DNA of 64,000 nucleotides, taken from NCBI GenBank assembly GCA_019155185.1, contig CM032794.1, positions 11,633,988-11,697,987 on the forward strand, in the 5' to 3' direction. The notes under the pieces are model-generated. The model was not told the DNA's origin and did no database searches. It saw nothing but the letters and a program-made list of their open reading frames with translations. Source of the stretch: Beaufortia kweichowensis (taxonomy: Eukaryota; Chordata; Actinopteri; Cypriniformes; Gastromyzontidae). This document shows, piece after piece, positions 24,501 through 46,750 of this stretch. The translations under genes were made by a program, and so were the position numbers. Within the stretch, counting starts at the first letter, position 1. Each line of letters opens with the position of its first letter.

Positions 24501-26270
24501 AGTCATACACATATATGTTTAGTACCCAAAAATGTATAGTTTCAACTGCCATAAAAGTGTATAATTTTAGTAAGCCATCTCATCAGTTCTTGTAAGTTGA
24601 CAAAATTGTTTTGGTTAGGCAGAACAATTCGGAGAACATCTTTGAATATTACTATGTCTGTTAGTGCTATTCTCTCTGTTTCCAAACAGGTCTTGTGGAA
24701 AATTTATGTTACACCCATTTCTCACTGTTTGGGTTTATATCTGTCATTGTTGGACCCTTAAGAGCTTCATATTCTGTACATGCAGTATAAAAGAGATGAC
24801 AAACTAATTACAAACTAATCCCAATCAAGGATGAGTGAGATAAGGCAATCATTACAAAACAACAGGCGATAAAGAAATAAAGAAACAAGCCTCTTTTCCA
24901 TGTTTTATTATGTACATTTTTTCTCTTTTTTCATTTTTCTTTTTTGCATCACATTTATCAGTCTGTTTTAATATCATGCCAATAGGATTGGTTTGACTAA
25001 GGGCATATCATTTTATTTATTAATGTATTATTCCTGACAATATTTTTGCATTAAAATTTAGAAGGATCAGCTATAAATAAGTCAAAGATAAATTATAGAA
25101 AATGAGAAAGCTATATCTCACTTAAGATAATATTTTTACAGCGTTTGTCTAAACACTACCTACTTGCTAATTGTGTTGTCACTGTCAGCACATGTCAGCT
25201 GGCTGCTGCAGTGAATGTCCCTCTGTGTCCAATGTAATGGCAAAAATGCACCACATTCAGCTTGACAGACAAGTTCATTGAGGGACAATTTCAAGGACAG
25301 TAAGTCAGTTAGTCTTGAATGTGCCCCTCTTAGTCAAAATAAATGCAATGGATTTAGAGGTCCATTTGGACAATGTCAGATATGCCTAATCATGATAGTG
25401 ACTAGCAAATGGACAGAAGTGTAGCTAATAAAATCTACAACCATTTGTTCTACAACCATTAATCTCTTCTAGTTCTATGGACTACCTGACCTGGGATGCC
25501 TAGAAGTGACAACTCACACCATTAAAAGTAATCTATGTTAAACATAGGCCTACATATTTGCCTGTATCCATTTTTATGATCCAAACGCAGATCAGTCATA
25601 CTTAAAGAGGTTCGTGGGTGGGAGAGTTTGTAAAGACACCATGCTCATTGGGTTTAGTCTCATCAAACCTACCCAGCCTCCATAAAAAAACTTTGAGGTC
25701 GAATACCAAACACTCAATGCATTTACAACTAAACACTATAAATAAATGTCAACCCTTTGTCAAAAGAATATCTCACTTATGACTCAGTGGACTTTGTAGT
25801 CTCACAATTAAAGAAAAACATAAGATATTATTTTACCAGAGGAACAAAATATCTCCGAACCCCTTTCCAGGCAAAGCAATGTATTTAACATGATGGTAGA
25901 GGTCCCTCCAGTGTTGAAAATGTGTCTCTGCAGCCTATTTACCATAACGAAAAGTGTAAATAATGTTAAATTCATTTTATTTTGATCACTTCAGCAACAT
26001 TATATAGTCTAGTATTTAATGTTGATGACTTTATTCCATAAATACTTTATTTAGGACAAAACACGCGTCACCATGAAAAAGAGAGACGAGTATTTCTATT
26101 TATTGATATTTTAAAATACTTGTTTATTATATATATTTATTGACATAGGACATAAATGTTAAATATCGCGTTATATGACCGCTTTATGTGTTGTAGGCTT
26201 CAGCAAATCAAATCTTTTCCTGTCTTTCACAATAACACAGTGATACAGGTTACTTCCTACCAAAAGTTCA
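18546..26270. other. nkd1-nod2 intergenic region
   Basis: No coding gene recognised on either strand. In particular, nothing resembles a PX-domain protein such as SNX20, which lies here in mammals. It contains an (AC)n tract (20806-20826) and a GA-rich patch (about 23221-23252). Two stretches (about 20580-21450 and 23600-23960) have low simple-repeat content and mixed composition, and could be conserved regulatory sequence; this is an impression, not a comparison. Confidence 0.6.
20806..20826. repeat. (AC)n microsatellite
   Basis: About ten uninterrupted AC units between nkd1 and nod2. Confidence 0.9.
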
Positions 26271-26290
26271 ATTGGTTTCGGCAACGCCTC

Positions 26291-26304
26291 CCCTTTCACT
26301 TTCT
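26291..26304 (-). promoter_or_regulatory. ISRE/IRF-like site upstream of nod2
   Basis: The + strand reads CCCTTTCACTTTCTG. Its complement contains GAAAGTGAAA, which fits the interferon-stimulated response element core GAAANNGAAA. It lies about 630 bp before the nod2 start codon. A possible splice donor (TTAG|GTGGGT, exon end at 26379) and an acceptor (CTTTAG, 26890) bracket a potential 5' UTR intron, so the site would sit close to a transcription start if that intron is real. Mammalian NOD2 is inducible by interferon-gamma and NF-kB. Function here is inferred from the motif only. Confidence 0.4.
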
Positions 26305-26928
26305 GTTCGGACGGTCAGGGTGGTACGGTACAGTAGCCCTTAGCGATAACCATGTTCTGGCGGGGTTTTCAGATTTTAGGTGGGTAATAAACAGACTCGA
26401 TATAAAGTTTTGCTGTTATAGTGTTAATACAGAGAAGATTCGAGCGTTCCGGGTCAGTCCCAAAGATCGTATTTGAGTTTGACATACGACAAAGCTTATT
26501 TACTAATTAATTAAACGCGAAGTTATGATGATGATACATATGAAACATATATGTAACATTAACAGTAATGGAGACATGAATTCGCGGGTTGTCAAGCAAG
26601 TTTTATAGGCTATTAAACTTTCGTGATGTTTGCAAATAACATTTGATCAAAGCCATTTTAACACAATGTGCTTATTTAAACTATTTAACTAATTAGTTGA
26701 CTCGTAATTCACCAGTTTAGATTTGTGACGCAGTAGTGTACTTTTTAAGTGATATTAGATGCGTAAAATGTCAGGAAAATGTTACAAGAAAAGTTTAGGC
26801 AAAAAGAGGAAACAACCACATTCGCAGTTGTGATATACAAAATATATCTTCTAATAGATTTCAAACCATTTAAACAATGTATCTGCTTTAGTGTTTAACT
26901 GGTGGCTCTGAGTAAATCCAGTTTCAAT

Positions 26929-29900
26929 ATGAGCTCTCATCAGCTGGTCCTAAAGCAGCGAGCATTAATTCTGGATGCGCTGTGTGGAGGAGGCAGTGCT
27001 GAACCTCTGGACTGTGTTCTGGACCTGCTCCTGGCCTGGGAGGTCCTTGTCTGGGAGGACTACCTTAATATACGAATTACTGAGAAACCTCTGAGTTCAA
27101 ATGCCAGACACCTTCTAGATGTGGTCTATGAGAAGGGAGAAGATGCTTGTGGCTTTCTGTTGGCTGCATTAAAGCAGGTCTTACCAGAGGAGCAGAAGAG
27201 AGAGTTGAGTTTTGGAAAAGAATGTGCTGTACTGGAAAAGAACAGACCGATTACTGCTTTTTCAACATTGTTGACTGACAGACCACAGTTAGTTAAAAGA
27301 CTCAGAGATAATATTGATGAGGCATTGAATGTTTTAATGACAGCTGGCTGCTTTACTATTAAAGACTGTGATGGAGTGCAGCTAGCTGTATACACACCCT
27401 CACAACAGGTAATGTTTGTGTATTTTTTCTTCTTTTAAAATATTGTTAATTTATCTTATTGTAATGAAATTGAGTAATGTGCCCTTTGAATAAATATAAT
27501 AAATATTGTCAATGTCACTGTTAAACTACTAAATAAACTACTAAATTAATTTAGTGAATCAATCAAATGTTCTCTCATTGTATTGTGATAGGTTCGGAGG
27601 CTCTTAGACCAAGTGAGGTTTAAAGGGGAAACTGCTGCAAGAACCTTACTACAGTATCTAGATCAAACCAAGCCAACCAGGCCAAATCCTAAAAATGAAG
27701 AACATCAACTTCTTGATGGAATGGGAAATTTTTCAGGTGTGTTAACACCTGTACCTTTTTTTTACTCTCTGTTTTCAACATCCACTTATTCTTAAAAGTA
27801 TGTAACTGTTGTCTGGCAACCTAAAAAATGCATTTATATTTGAAATAAATGGGTTTCTGTTTTCAGTTAAAAGATATATTATATTATATATATATTATAC
27901 ATTTTATTTTTGACAATAATACAAATGTATTTAAACAAATTTTTGGTGTAATTAAAATATAATAATTTTTATAAAGAATTTTTGTATTGCATGTTTTAAT
28001 ATACCAAATACACACACACATTTATATTTTGTATATAGCACATTTGACAGTTATGTTTTTGACCTAACTGACTTAACTTTTACTTGATAGCTTCTCCAGA
28101 AATTCTGCACTATCAGAAAAAGCTGCAGAGCTCTGTAGCTGCCCAGTCCCACTTCCTTGGCACCTATGGCGGGACAGGACATTTCTCCCTGGATGACATT
28201 TACACGGATGGACTTCTTGAAGTAATGGACAGCTCTGGGGAAACTACAACATTAGAGCTGGACGATGTGGTGGGTCCTGTGGGAACTTTTAATAAAGATT
28301 CAGACACTGTGCTTGTGTCTGGAGAGGCAGGTAGTGGAAAAAGCACACTGCTTCAGCGACTCCATCTGCTTTGGGCGAGAAAAGCCTTACTCACAGACAT
28401 TCACCTGCTTTTCCCCTTCAGTTGCCGCAAGCTAAACGCAGAGAGCAGAGCGCTGTCTCTAAAAGAGCTCCTCTTTCTACACTGCTGCTGGCCTGATCGA
28501 AGTCAGGATGAAGTTTTTCAGTTTATCCTAGACCACCCTCATCTGGTTCTCTTTACCTTTGATGGGCTTGATGAGTTTAAACAGGGTTTCACCGATGAAG
28601 AGCGTCATTGCTGCCCTACACAGCCAGTACCCATACCCACACTGCTTTTTAACCTATTGCAGGGTACGCTAATGAAAGGAGTTATGAAAGTGGTCGCCAG
28701 CAGGCCACAGGCTGTGGGCCCGTCGCTAAAACGTTACCTTCGCAAAGAGGTGCACCTAAAGGGCTTTTCTCCTCTGGGCATTGAGTGCTTTATTAAGAAA
28801 CAATACAGTGACCCTACTATGGCTGGACGTATCATTGAGTCCCTCAAGAGTAACACAGCATTGCTAAGCCTTTGCCACATGCCGGTCTTCTGCTGGATTG
28901 TAACCAAGTGCCACCAGGAGCTTCTCGTTGATCCGGATGGTATTCCCCAGACCATCACAGACGTTTACCTTCTAGTTTTGCAACATTTCTTCCAACGGAA
29001 GTCATCTCAGTCCCAAGGAGTTTTGAGAAAGAGCTGGTTGGATGAACACTTGGACACAGTATTAAAACTTGGACAGCTGGCAATGGAAGGTCTAGAATCT
29101 TCTTGTTATGTGTTCTCAGGATATGAACTGCAAAGAACTGGTCTCACAGAACATGATATCAGCGTGGGGTTTCTCATTTACTGCAATGATCTCTCTGTGA
29201 CAGATTGTAAACGCTACGAATTTCTGCATATAACCTTACAGTGTGTTTTTGCTGCTTTGTATGTCCTTCTGAATCGTAACAATAATCGCTCTGTTATCCC
29301 CAAACTCTTCCAGCCTCAGCACAGGCTGGTGTCAGGCCTGTCTCCAAACTGTCTGGGACAATGTGTTGAACATTCAGAAAATGAGGCGGCATTCCACAAA
29401 CCAGACCTTCAGATTACAGCTCAGTTTGTGTCAGGACTATTGTCACAGCAGCACCGTAATCTCCTTACAGACTGCTATCCGGCAGCTCTGCGTGAACGTC
29501 AGGTCAAGCAGGTGATGAAGTCAATATCTAAAGCAATGCACAGACATTTCAAGTCCATTCCTCGTCCTGTAGAGGGTGAAAAGAAGAGCATGCATGCCAT
29601 GCCAAGCTTTGTTTGGCTAATCAAATGTATTTATGAAATTCAAGACAACAGCATTGCTCAAGATACCATGGCTAAACTGGATGTTGAACACCTGAAGCTC
29701 ACGTATTGTAACATAGGACCTGTGGAATGTACTGCATTGGCATACGTGCTGAGGCATCTGCGGAATCCTGTCGGCCTCCAATTGGACAACAATTGTGTTG
29801 GAGATGTGGGTGTGGAGCAACTTCTTCCATGTCTACATAATTGTCATTCACTTTAGTAAGAACAAATTGTTTAAATAACTTTACAGGCTATGACATTTAT

Positions 29901-31461
29901 TATTTGTTTTCAGTATAAATTTACATGTTTTTTTCTGAATCGCACAGTTTAAGGAACAATAACATATCAGATGAAGGAATCCGGAAACTTCTGGAAAAAG
30001 GAGTGCACTGTGAAAACTTTCAAAAATTAGCGTGAGGAACTCTGCATTTAATAATCATGCCTTATAATTAATGACATACTCAAGTACCATGTTTTATTCT
30101 TACTATAATATTTCCACAGTCTTTTCAACAACAAACTTACAGATGCTTGCACCCAACACTTTGCTTGTCTGCTGAAAACAAAGCAGAACTTCCTCTCTTT
30201 AAGGTCAGTGTTTGCTTTATCTAAGGTTATTATGGTTCTAAACCCAAGATGCTTATTATTGTACTTTTATATTTTATCTGATTGTTTTGAAGTAAACACA
30301 TAAAATTGCATTGCTCAAATACATGATTCCTTTGTAGGCTTGGAAATAACAACATTACATCAAAGGGAGCCGAGCAGCTAGCAGAAGGCCTAAGATGCAA
30401 CCGGTCTTTACAGTTTCTAGGGTGAGGTCAATAATCAGAGGAATGCATTTCTATATGTGTCTCAGTGGAACTGTGTCCTCGCCTTTTTTACAAACATGCC
30501 CTAAAAACATTACTGGTGTGCATCTTGAGACAAAACAATGGCATTAATATATTTTAAGATATGTCATATGTAAACTTGCATTTTACTTTTGGAAACTCCC
30601 CTGTATTTTTACCAACAAATTAACATTTGACTTAATACTTTTGTATTGTATCATTCTGACTGTTTATTTTCAGGCTATGGGGTAATCAAATAGGGGACAG
30701 GGGGGCTAAAGCATTGGCAAATGCTATGAAAAATAGCACAGCCGTAACATGGTTAAGGTAATCCTGCATTGTAGACATCAGCATGAACAATTTCCAGTTT
30801 TTAACTTTTATGCTAAATAAGAAAAATGAAACTCAAATAGCAAAGATCTAAGTGTGAGTACTGATAATATTTTTAATTGTTTTGTGTCAGTTTGGTGGAT
30901 AATGGAGTGGGCAGTGCAGGTGCATGCGCTCTTGCTGAACTCGTCAGTCAGAGCAAAACCCTAAGGGAATTATGGTGAGTGATGTATTTAACACATCTAT
31001 TTGCATATTTAAACATGTTTTTCAGATTAACATGCTTTTCTTCTCATTCTCTCAGGCTAAATAAAAACTGTATCAGCAGGGATGGGGTGGAGTGTCTGAT
31101 AAAGGCACTAAAGACGAATTCTAATGTTAAGGAAGTCTGGTAAAAACATTTTTACACTGTTTTAGTATCTTAATGTAAATAGGGGTCATTGTGATTATAA
31201 TTAATAAAAATAGCCAAATGTTGCACATGTAATAATTAGTAGTCGTCATAAAACTGACTTGACTAACATCTTGATGTAAGCAGTAGTCAGTATATGTTTT
31301 AAAATACAGCCCTGGTGAATATATCTATGTATGTTGTAAATAATATAATTGTACGTAATACAAAGGAGTTTTGCTTTGTGTCCTGAAGGCTAAGAGGAAA
31401 TAATTTGAGCCCAAAGGAAGAAGAGGAGCTGAGCAAACAAGAAAGCAGATTGACCTTCTGA
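26929..31461 (+). CDS. nod2: nod2, NOD-like receptor (CARD-CARD-NACHT-LRR)
   Basis: Cytosolic sensor of muramyl dipeptide that recruits RIPK2 through its CARDs and activates NF-kB. Exons: 26929-27408, 27592-27736, 28091-29855, 29948-30031, 30120-30203, 30338-30421, 30674-30757, 30891-30974, 31056-31139 and 31389-31461; about 988 residues with continuous phase. Two CARDs (about 1-95 and 100-190; WEVLVWEDY is shared with mammals). The NACHT domain lies in one large exon: Walker A GEAGSGKST (286-294, Lys292), Walker B LFTFDGLDEF (362-371), FPFSCR (Arg321, equivalent of the human Blau-syndrome arginine) and the HCCWPD motif. LRRs follow, encoded by six exons of exactly 84 nt. The start is ATG 26929 (MSSHQLVLKQ), which aligns with the shorter human start at Met28; an in-frame GTG at 26902 is rejected. 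No disrupting stops or frameshifts were found. Confidence 0.97.
27409..28090 (+). other. nod2: nod2 introns 1 and 2
   Basis: AT-rich introns at 27409-27591 and 27737-28090, with TA-rich low-complexity sequence around 27875-27960. No other feature seen. Confidence 0.85.
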
Positions 31462-31998
31462 AAGCAAGAAGACTTTGTCACCAACTCATACAGTAGATCC
31501 AGTGCACAAGACTAGACTTAACTGAGGAGAGAGCTCCTGCCTACATATGTATGCTCATATGCAGTGTGTCATGGCCCATGACAAAAGGGGAAAAGTGTTT
31601 GTATTTTAAATTGATAATCTGGAGTGCGGAGATACAGTACCAGTTCAGTATCCAGTGTAACATTCAGAAGGTCTAGAATGGCACCCTGTTAGGAAAATCT
31701 ATTAGAAAAATAGAATAAATAACATTCTTAACAATTACTTTTACATTTACGGTGCTATGTGTATATACAGTATGTATACATTTATGTATATATAATTTGC
31801 ATTTGGAGTTACAGTTTAATTGTTCTGTTATATGGTATATAATTACAGTATGTAAATAAATAAATGTTCTATAACTTAATACTTGCATATACATTTTGTT
31901 TATTCGTTAACTCATTTACACACAAATGTGGACCAGTATACCTATTGGATGTTGTTTACTAGTCAGTGTCTCAACCATGCTGCAAAAATAAAACTCCA
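31462..31998 (+). other. nod2: nod2 3' UTR and polyadenylation region
   Basis: Non-coding sequence after the TGA at 31459-31461. AATAAA hexamers occur at 31714-31719, 31855-31860 (overlapping with 31859-31864) and 31987-31992. The 3' end therefore lies somewhere between 0.25 and 0.55 kb after the stop. Which one is used cannot be told from sequence. Confidence 0.55.
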
Positions 31999-32179
31999 AA
32001 ACCAAGCAGGAAAAATGTGTAATAGGAATTGTTACATTTAACATTACCTGCATTTATTTACATATACAGAGATGCATACAAGGCAGAAACTAATGTACAA
32101 TCTGTCACTCGTCCAGTTCTTTAAACTCCTCAGCCAAACTACTGGAAACCCCCAGGAGGCGGGGTTAAATAAAAGACAA

Positions 32180-32594
32180 TCAAACCGACCAATCGGAGCG
32201 TCATCTGTCATTATTTTACCAATAGGCGAGCAAAACGCTTTCCGCGAACGCAGCAAGCTTGGTTTACCGTCACACATACAATCACACACTGTAAATAATA
32301 CTCGCACCCTGATTTTAAATGAAGCAAACGGCATCGGCTGTGTCAGTATTACCGGATTTGTTTCATTCTCTCGTTTGTTATCGTCAGTATTATTTCCAGC
32401 GGGGTTAAAGTGCACGGTGTGGGAGGCTGTCTCATCATTAACCGGTAGTAGCAATGCACAGTGGAGTCAGATCACAGCCTATCCGACAATGTCAAATAAA
32501 CACCAGCATCGCTAACAGCGTCACGAGAGAATCACAACAATAATCATATTTTAGCGAAGACAGACGGATAAATAGCTGGATATTTAAACATCAG
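32180..32594 (+). promoter_or_regulatory. cyld: cyld promoter and probable non-coding exon 1
   Basis: A CpG-containing, GC-richer block (32180-32520) ends in a strong splice donor, CATCAG|GTAAGG, placing the exon end at 32594. No coding start precedes it, and the next downstream exon carries the cyld ATG, so this fits an untranslated first exon. The transcription start is not resolved. It lies only about 0.6-0.9 kb after the nod2 polyadenylation signals. Confidence 0.5.
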
Positions 32595-34966
32595 GTAAGG
32601 AAAGAGTCTGATAAGTCCAGGCTGATGTCACCTGTTTACCTCCTTTACAGAGTCTGATACATGATCGCTTTAGACCTGCAACTGTAACAAGATCCACGGA
32701 TTATACGTGACAACACAACGGTATTCATCGACGACTTATTACTCGAAACTTGCTGCAAATCACGCTGTCTGACCGCCGTTGTCATTTAGTGTGAGGCCTG
32801 ACCGTCTCTGCTGTAACGTTTCATTCAGTATTCTCAGTCTCTGGTGAACAGACTCCATCTATAGAAGATGTTGTGCATAGCTGTACTATTTGCATTATGG
32901 GTATTATCATAACAGTGCAGTGATCGATGTTTGTAAAAGTCTATCGTTGTTGCTGTTACATTGACATTACAGGTGAGTGTTCCCAGCTCTGCGTGTTTCC
33001 TACAGTATTAACATTCATCATAAATTGTGTACAGAGAGTGTGGCTTTTTTAACTTCACTGTCGGTCACACATTAATGCTTGTGGACTGAAATAGAGTCAA
33101 AAGCAATATTGTTGCTCAGAACTGGAGAGTCCCTGGATTGTTTAGAGAGGCAAGCATCTTGGTATTAGTAGGTCAAAAGACAAATATGAACAATTTATAC
33201 CTCCAGCATGGTGAACTACAGTGTGTTTAGGCAGAGGTTGGAGAATTATGTTGATCAGAACATCTAGAAAAGCCTGAACAACTAGATATTGATTTACTCT
33301 CTCACCAGACAATCCAGTAAAAGGCCATGACATTACATAGTTATTATGATATAGTGGTGTGTTTGAATCATTGTGCATACAGGAAGCTCCGAGTGTGATT
33401 TAATTCACTGTGAATTCCCCTGCTGCTGGGGAAAAACCAAGCAGTTAGATATTCACTTAGTTTGCGTGTTAGTAAATGTGTGTCCGTTGGGTTATTGTAC
33501 TATTGTGGTAATGGATGAATTGTCAAGATTAAACTTTGATTAGAAAGAAAAACACCCTTCAGAGATCAGACAAGTAAACTTTAATGGATAATGTCATGCT
33601 AATTTCATCACAGCACTCAGTTGATGCTAAAGAGATCAAGACCTATATAACAGTGGATGTCATGAGGTGATGAGACCTACATCGTCATAGACGATAGCTA
33701 TATGATTCTAAGACACTAAACCATTGTTATGTAACAGACAGCTCTCAGTAGCCGGCACCAGATATTTGGCCTGTCTTATTGTCTGGTGCCATGGTGTTTC
33801 CATCCAGGTCACTTTTCTTGTGCGTTGCTCTTTGGCTGATGTTTAGGAGAGCTGTGTTTCAGTTAAGAACTGAATATATGTAACACACACTTATCTAGAC
33901 TCGTAGACAGTTTTGCTTGATTCATTTGCATAAAGGATACTGAAAATAGTTATGCAGTCTGTGTATTGTCTTTAGGACAATGTCAGCTACATGTCAGCAT
34001 TTAGTGGTTTAAACACCCATGTGAGGTCTCTCTCGAAGTTTTTAAAGCACTGTTTTATGTTTAAAGCATGATTTTTCATAGTTAGATAAAGTGCTGTTTT
34101 CATAACAGTCCATATTACTCATCAATGTACACATGAAAAAAATAATTTTAAAAACGTTTAAAAACAAATTTCTATTTCAGTTTTTGACTGTCACGTCCAT
34201 AACGCTAGAATTGCCTGGATCACACATATTGATAAAATTCCCTGTATACCAGGTATACATTGTAATGCACAATCACTTTGAATAAAATTATCTGCCAAAT
34301 GCGTAAATGTAAATGTAAAGTCATTTTCAATTTTAAAACCTCATGTGAAGTGTTCTAACCTTGTTTAGTCATAAATTTATCTGTCATTCAAAGCATCCTC
34401 ATGTTTAGCGATCTCTTGCACAATGTTGTATTTAAAATTCACTGCTGTTTGATGAGAACTGTTTAGGGGTGATGCGAACACATTTATGTGGCACATGCAT
34501 GTGTCAGTGATTTCACACACACAGTGATTTCAACCAAGACCTTGCAGTTTTCAAATTAGAGTAATAATATGGGGAAAGCTGTTTTTTTTTTAAAGGCAAA
34601 CTAGAAGAGTGCCATTCTCCAAAACAAGTTGGCATTCTTTGAGACAGACTAAAAATATATAAATGCTAAAAATGTAATAAAAATCTGATAATAGACCATG
34701 TGGTTAAGCTCAAACTTTCTTTAGAGAGAATAGCAAAAAGATGCATGGTAAAACAAAACTAACTTCTTTTGTAAAACTTAACACTTTGTTGAAAGCCTTT
34801 TCTGAATCTTGGCTTAACTGAATTTTTTTTAATCTTTTTATGCGTGTTCAGTTCATCTTCCTGAAGAGAACATGAAATCATCTTATTCCTGGTCTCACTG
34901 ACGCCTGATAGTCTATTGACCATTGACGCGTGTTCCTGTCATCTTCAACCCTCTCCTGCTATGCAG
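32595..34966 (+). other. cyld: cyld intron 1
   Basis: About 2.4 kb without recognisable exons, if exon 1 ends at 32594. Holds a short retroposon tail (34262-34320) and a small inverted repeat (33754-33790). A second, weaker acceptor at 34850-34851 (GTTCAG) could give a longer 5' UTR on the ATG exon; the one at 34965-34966, with a pyrimidine-rich tract, looks stronger. Confidence 0.55.
34262..34320 (+). mobile_element. 3' tail of a truncated SINE/LINE
   Basis: The sequence CACTTTGAATAAAATTATCT then GCCAAATGCGTAAATGTAAA followed by TGTAAAG is the typical 3' end of teleost retroposons, with a (TAAATG)n-like tail. No 5' body is recognised, so it is a stub. Confidence 0.5.
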
Positions 34967-34968
34967 CC

Positions 34969-45247
<10,279 letters not shown>

Positions 45248-46750
45248 AGCAGAAGAACTAAAGAAAGAAGGGCAGAATGGTAGGAAAAGCAAAAAGGAGA
45301 AGAGACAGATGATAGAAAGCGGGAACAAGAAGAAAGTACGCAGACAAGGGGATGTGGTGGAGTAAAGTGTGATGAAACAGAAACAAAGAATAATGCACAA
45401 GAAGACATGCATTGATGCGCCCTCGAGATTCAATAACCCACATGCGGCCCCTTCGGTTGTTTCATCTTCTCTTCTGCATCTCTCTGTACATACTGCAGGG
45501 TAGATACGCGCATGAGAGCGAGATCAGGAGAACGAAAGAAACAAGCCTATTTGCACTGTGTGAGTGTGTGTTTGTTGAAGTGCTGTTGTTGTTTTCTCTT
45601 ATTTGTGCCGTCTTTTGCTGAGCTCAAACTCTGAGCGTGTGGATCGGTGTATCTCAACCCGTACTTGCCTTTCAAGCATGGAGAGTGTCTGCACTCTTTC
45701 CAGCCCTCGGGCGTATCGCAGACACTCACTAACCACCTACCACCAGAACTGACCCTTTTAAATATACTTTTCCTGTGAATGAAGCCGTGGATGACAAAAC
45801 AGGACTGTTTTATTACCCCAGTCGTGTCCACCAGCCCATCTTATGCACTGCAGAATCCAGCATTAATTATAGTTCAGATACATTGTGTGTCTAATACCTG
45901 TTTTTCTTTGTATTTGCTGTGAAGTCTTTGTCTGGTGTGTCCACATACAGCGGAGCCCTTGACTGCCACGCGCTGGTCACAGATCAAGACCGAAGAATGA
46001 GAGGTTGATTCAAAAAAAGCACACAGATATTTTTGGAATACAATTTTTTTTACATTAAGAGTATGGTAAGAGCTTTGTTCTGCTAAAATAGTAACTATAA
46101 CTAAAGTATTGGCTTGAACATTATTTGGTTTCAATATTTAAATATGTATTTTATTTGAAACTGTTGCAAAAGAAAGTTTAAAAACAGTTGTCCCGGCTGT
46201 GCTCCTGTGCACATGAATCAGAAAACTACTTACATGTCAGTACTTGCAATATAAATGAATAAAGATATTCCAGAAGTTACAGTTTTCCAGTCAATGATAT
46301 GTAAAAAACCATGTTACTGTAACAGAGCTATGATTCATCTTGTTTGTCTACAAAGTGCTCTGGTTTGACTGTTGAACACACAAGATCGGTCTCATGCTAT
46401 TGGCTACTGCAGTGCCACTGGCTATTCCTCAGTAACGCTGTCCATTGAGATATTGGTTTGATGTAACTTGCACACTTCAGCTAAGATTTAGTGGATTGTT
46501 TACACAAGTCTGTTTTGAACAACTAAAGGATTCTGTCAGAATGACAAAAGAGACCAATGTACCCGGCACATGTATTGGGATTGTTTTTAATCTCTGCTGA
46601 TGTAACTGTACACTATGGGAGAGACTGTGTGTAACCGGCTGTAATGGGAGAAAGGCTGGTGTACTTGTGTAAAATGAAGCCAGGTGGACTTTATTATCTC
46701 TGTGCTGTTCTCTCTTAAATGTTAACTAAATTAAAATGCCATTTTGAAAC
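45248..46750 (+). other. cyld: cyld 3' UTR
   Basis: Non-coding sequence after the TAG at 45245-45247; purine-rich just after the stop, then unique. An AATAAA hexamer at 46258-46263 and an ATTAAA variant at 46730-46735 give a 3' UTR of about 1.0 or 1.5 kb. Open frames within it show no family features. Confidence 0.55.
46258..46263 (+). terminator. cyld: polyadenylation signal, cyld (candidate)
   Basis: AATAAA in ATGAATAAAGATATTCC, about 1.0 kb after the cyld stop codon. An alternative ATTAAA lies at 46730-46735. Confidence 0.5.

Noticed and set aside
26156..26476. 106-codon open frame before nod2
   Set aside because: No family features; lies in the presumed promoter/5' UTR and has unlikely composition for a gene.
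26902..26928. Upstream in-frame GTG start for nod2
   Set aside because: Vertebrate genes rarely start at GTG; ATG at 26929 aligns with the shorter mammalian start.
32044..32515. Open frames of 136 and 147 codons on opposite strands upstream of cyld
   Set aside because: They overlap each other in the GC-richer cyld promoter block; no recognisable domain.
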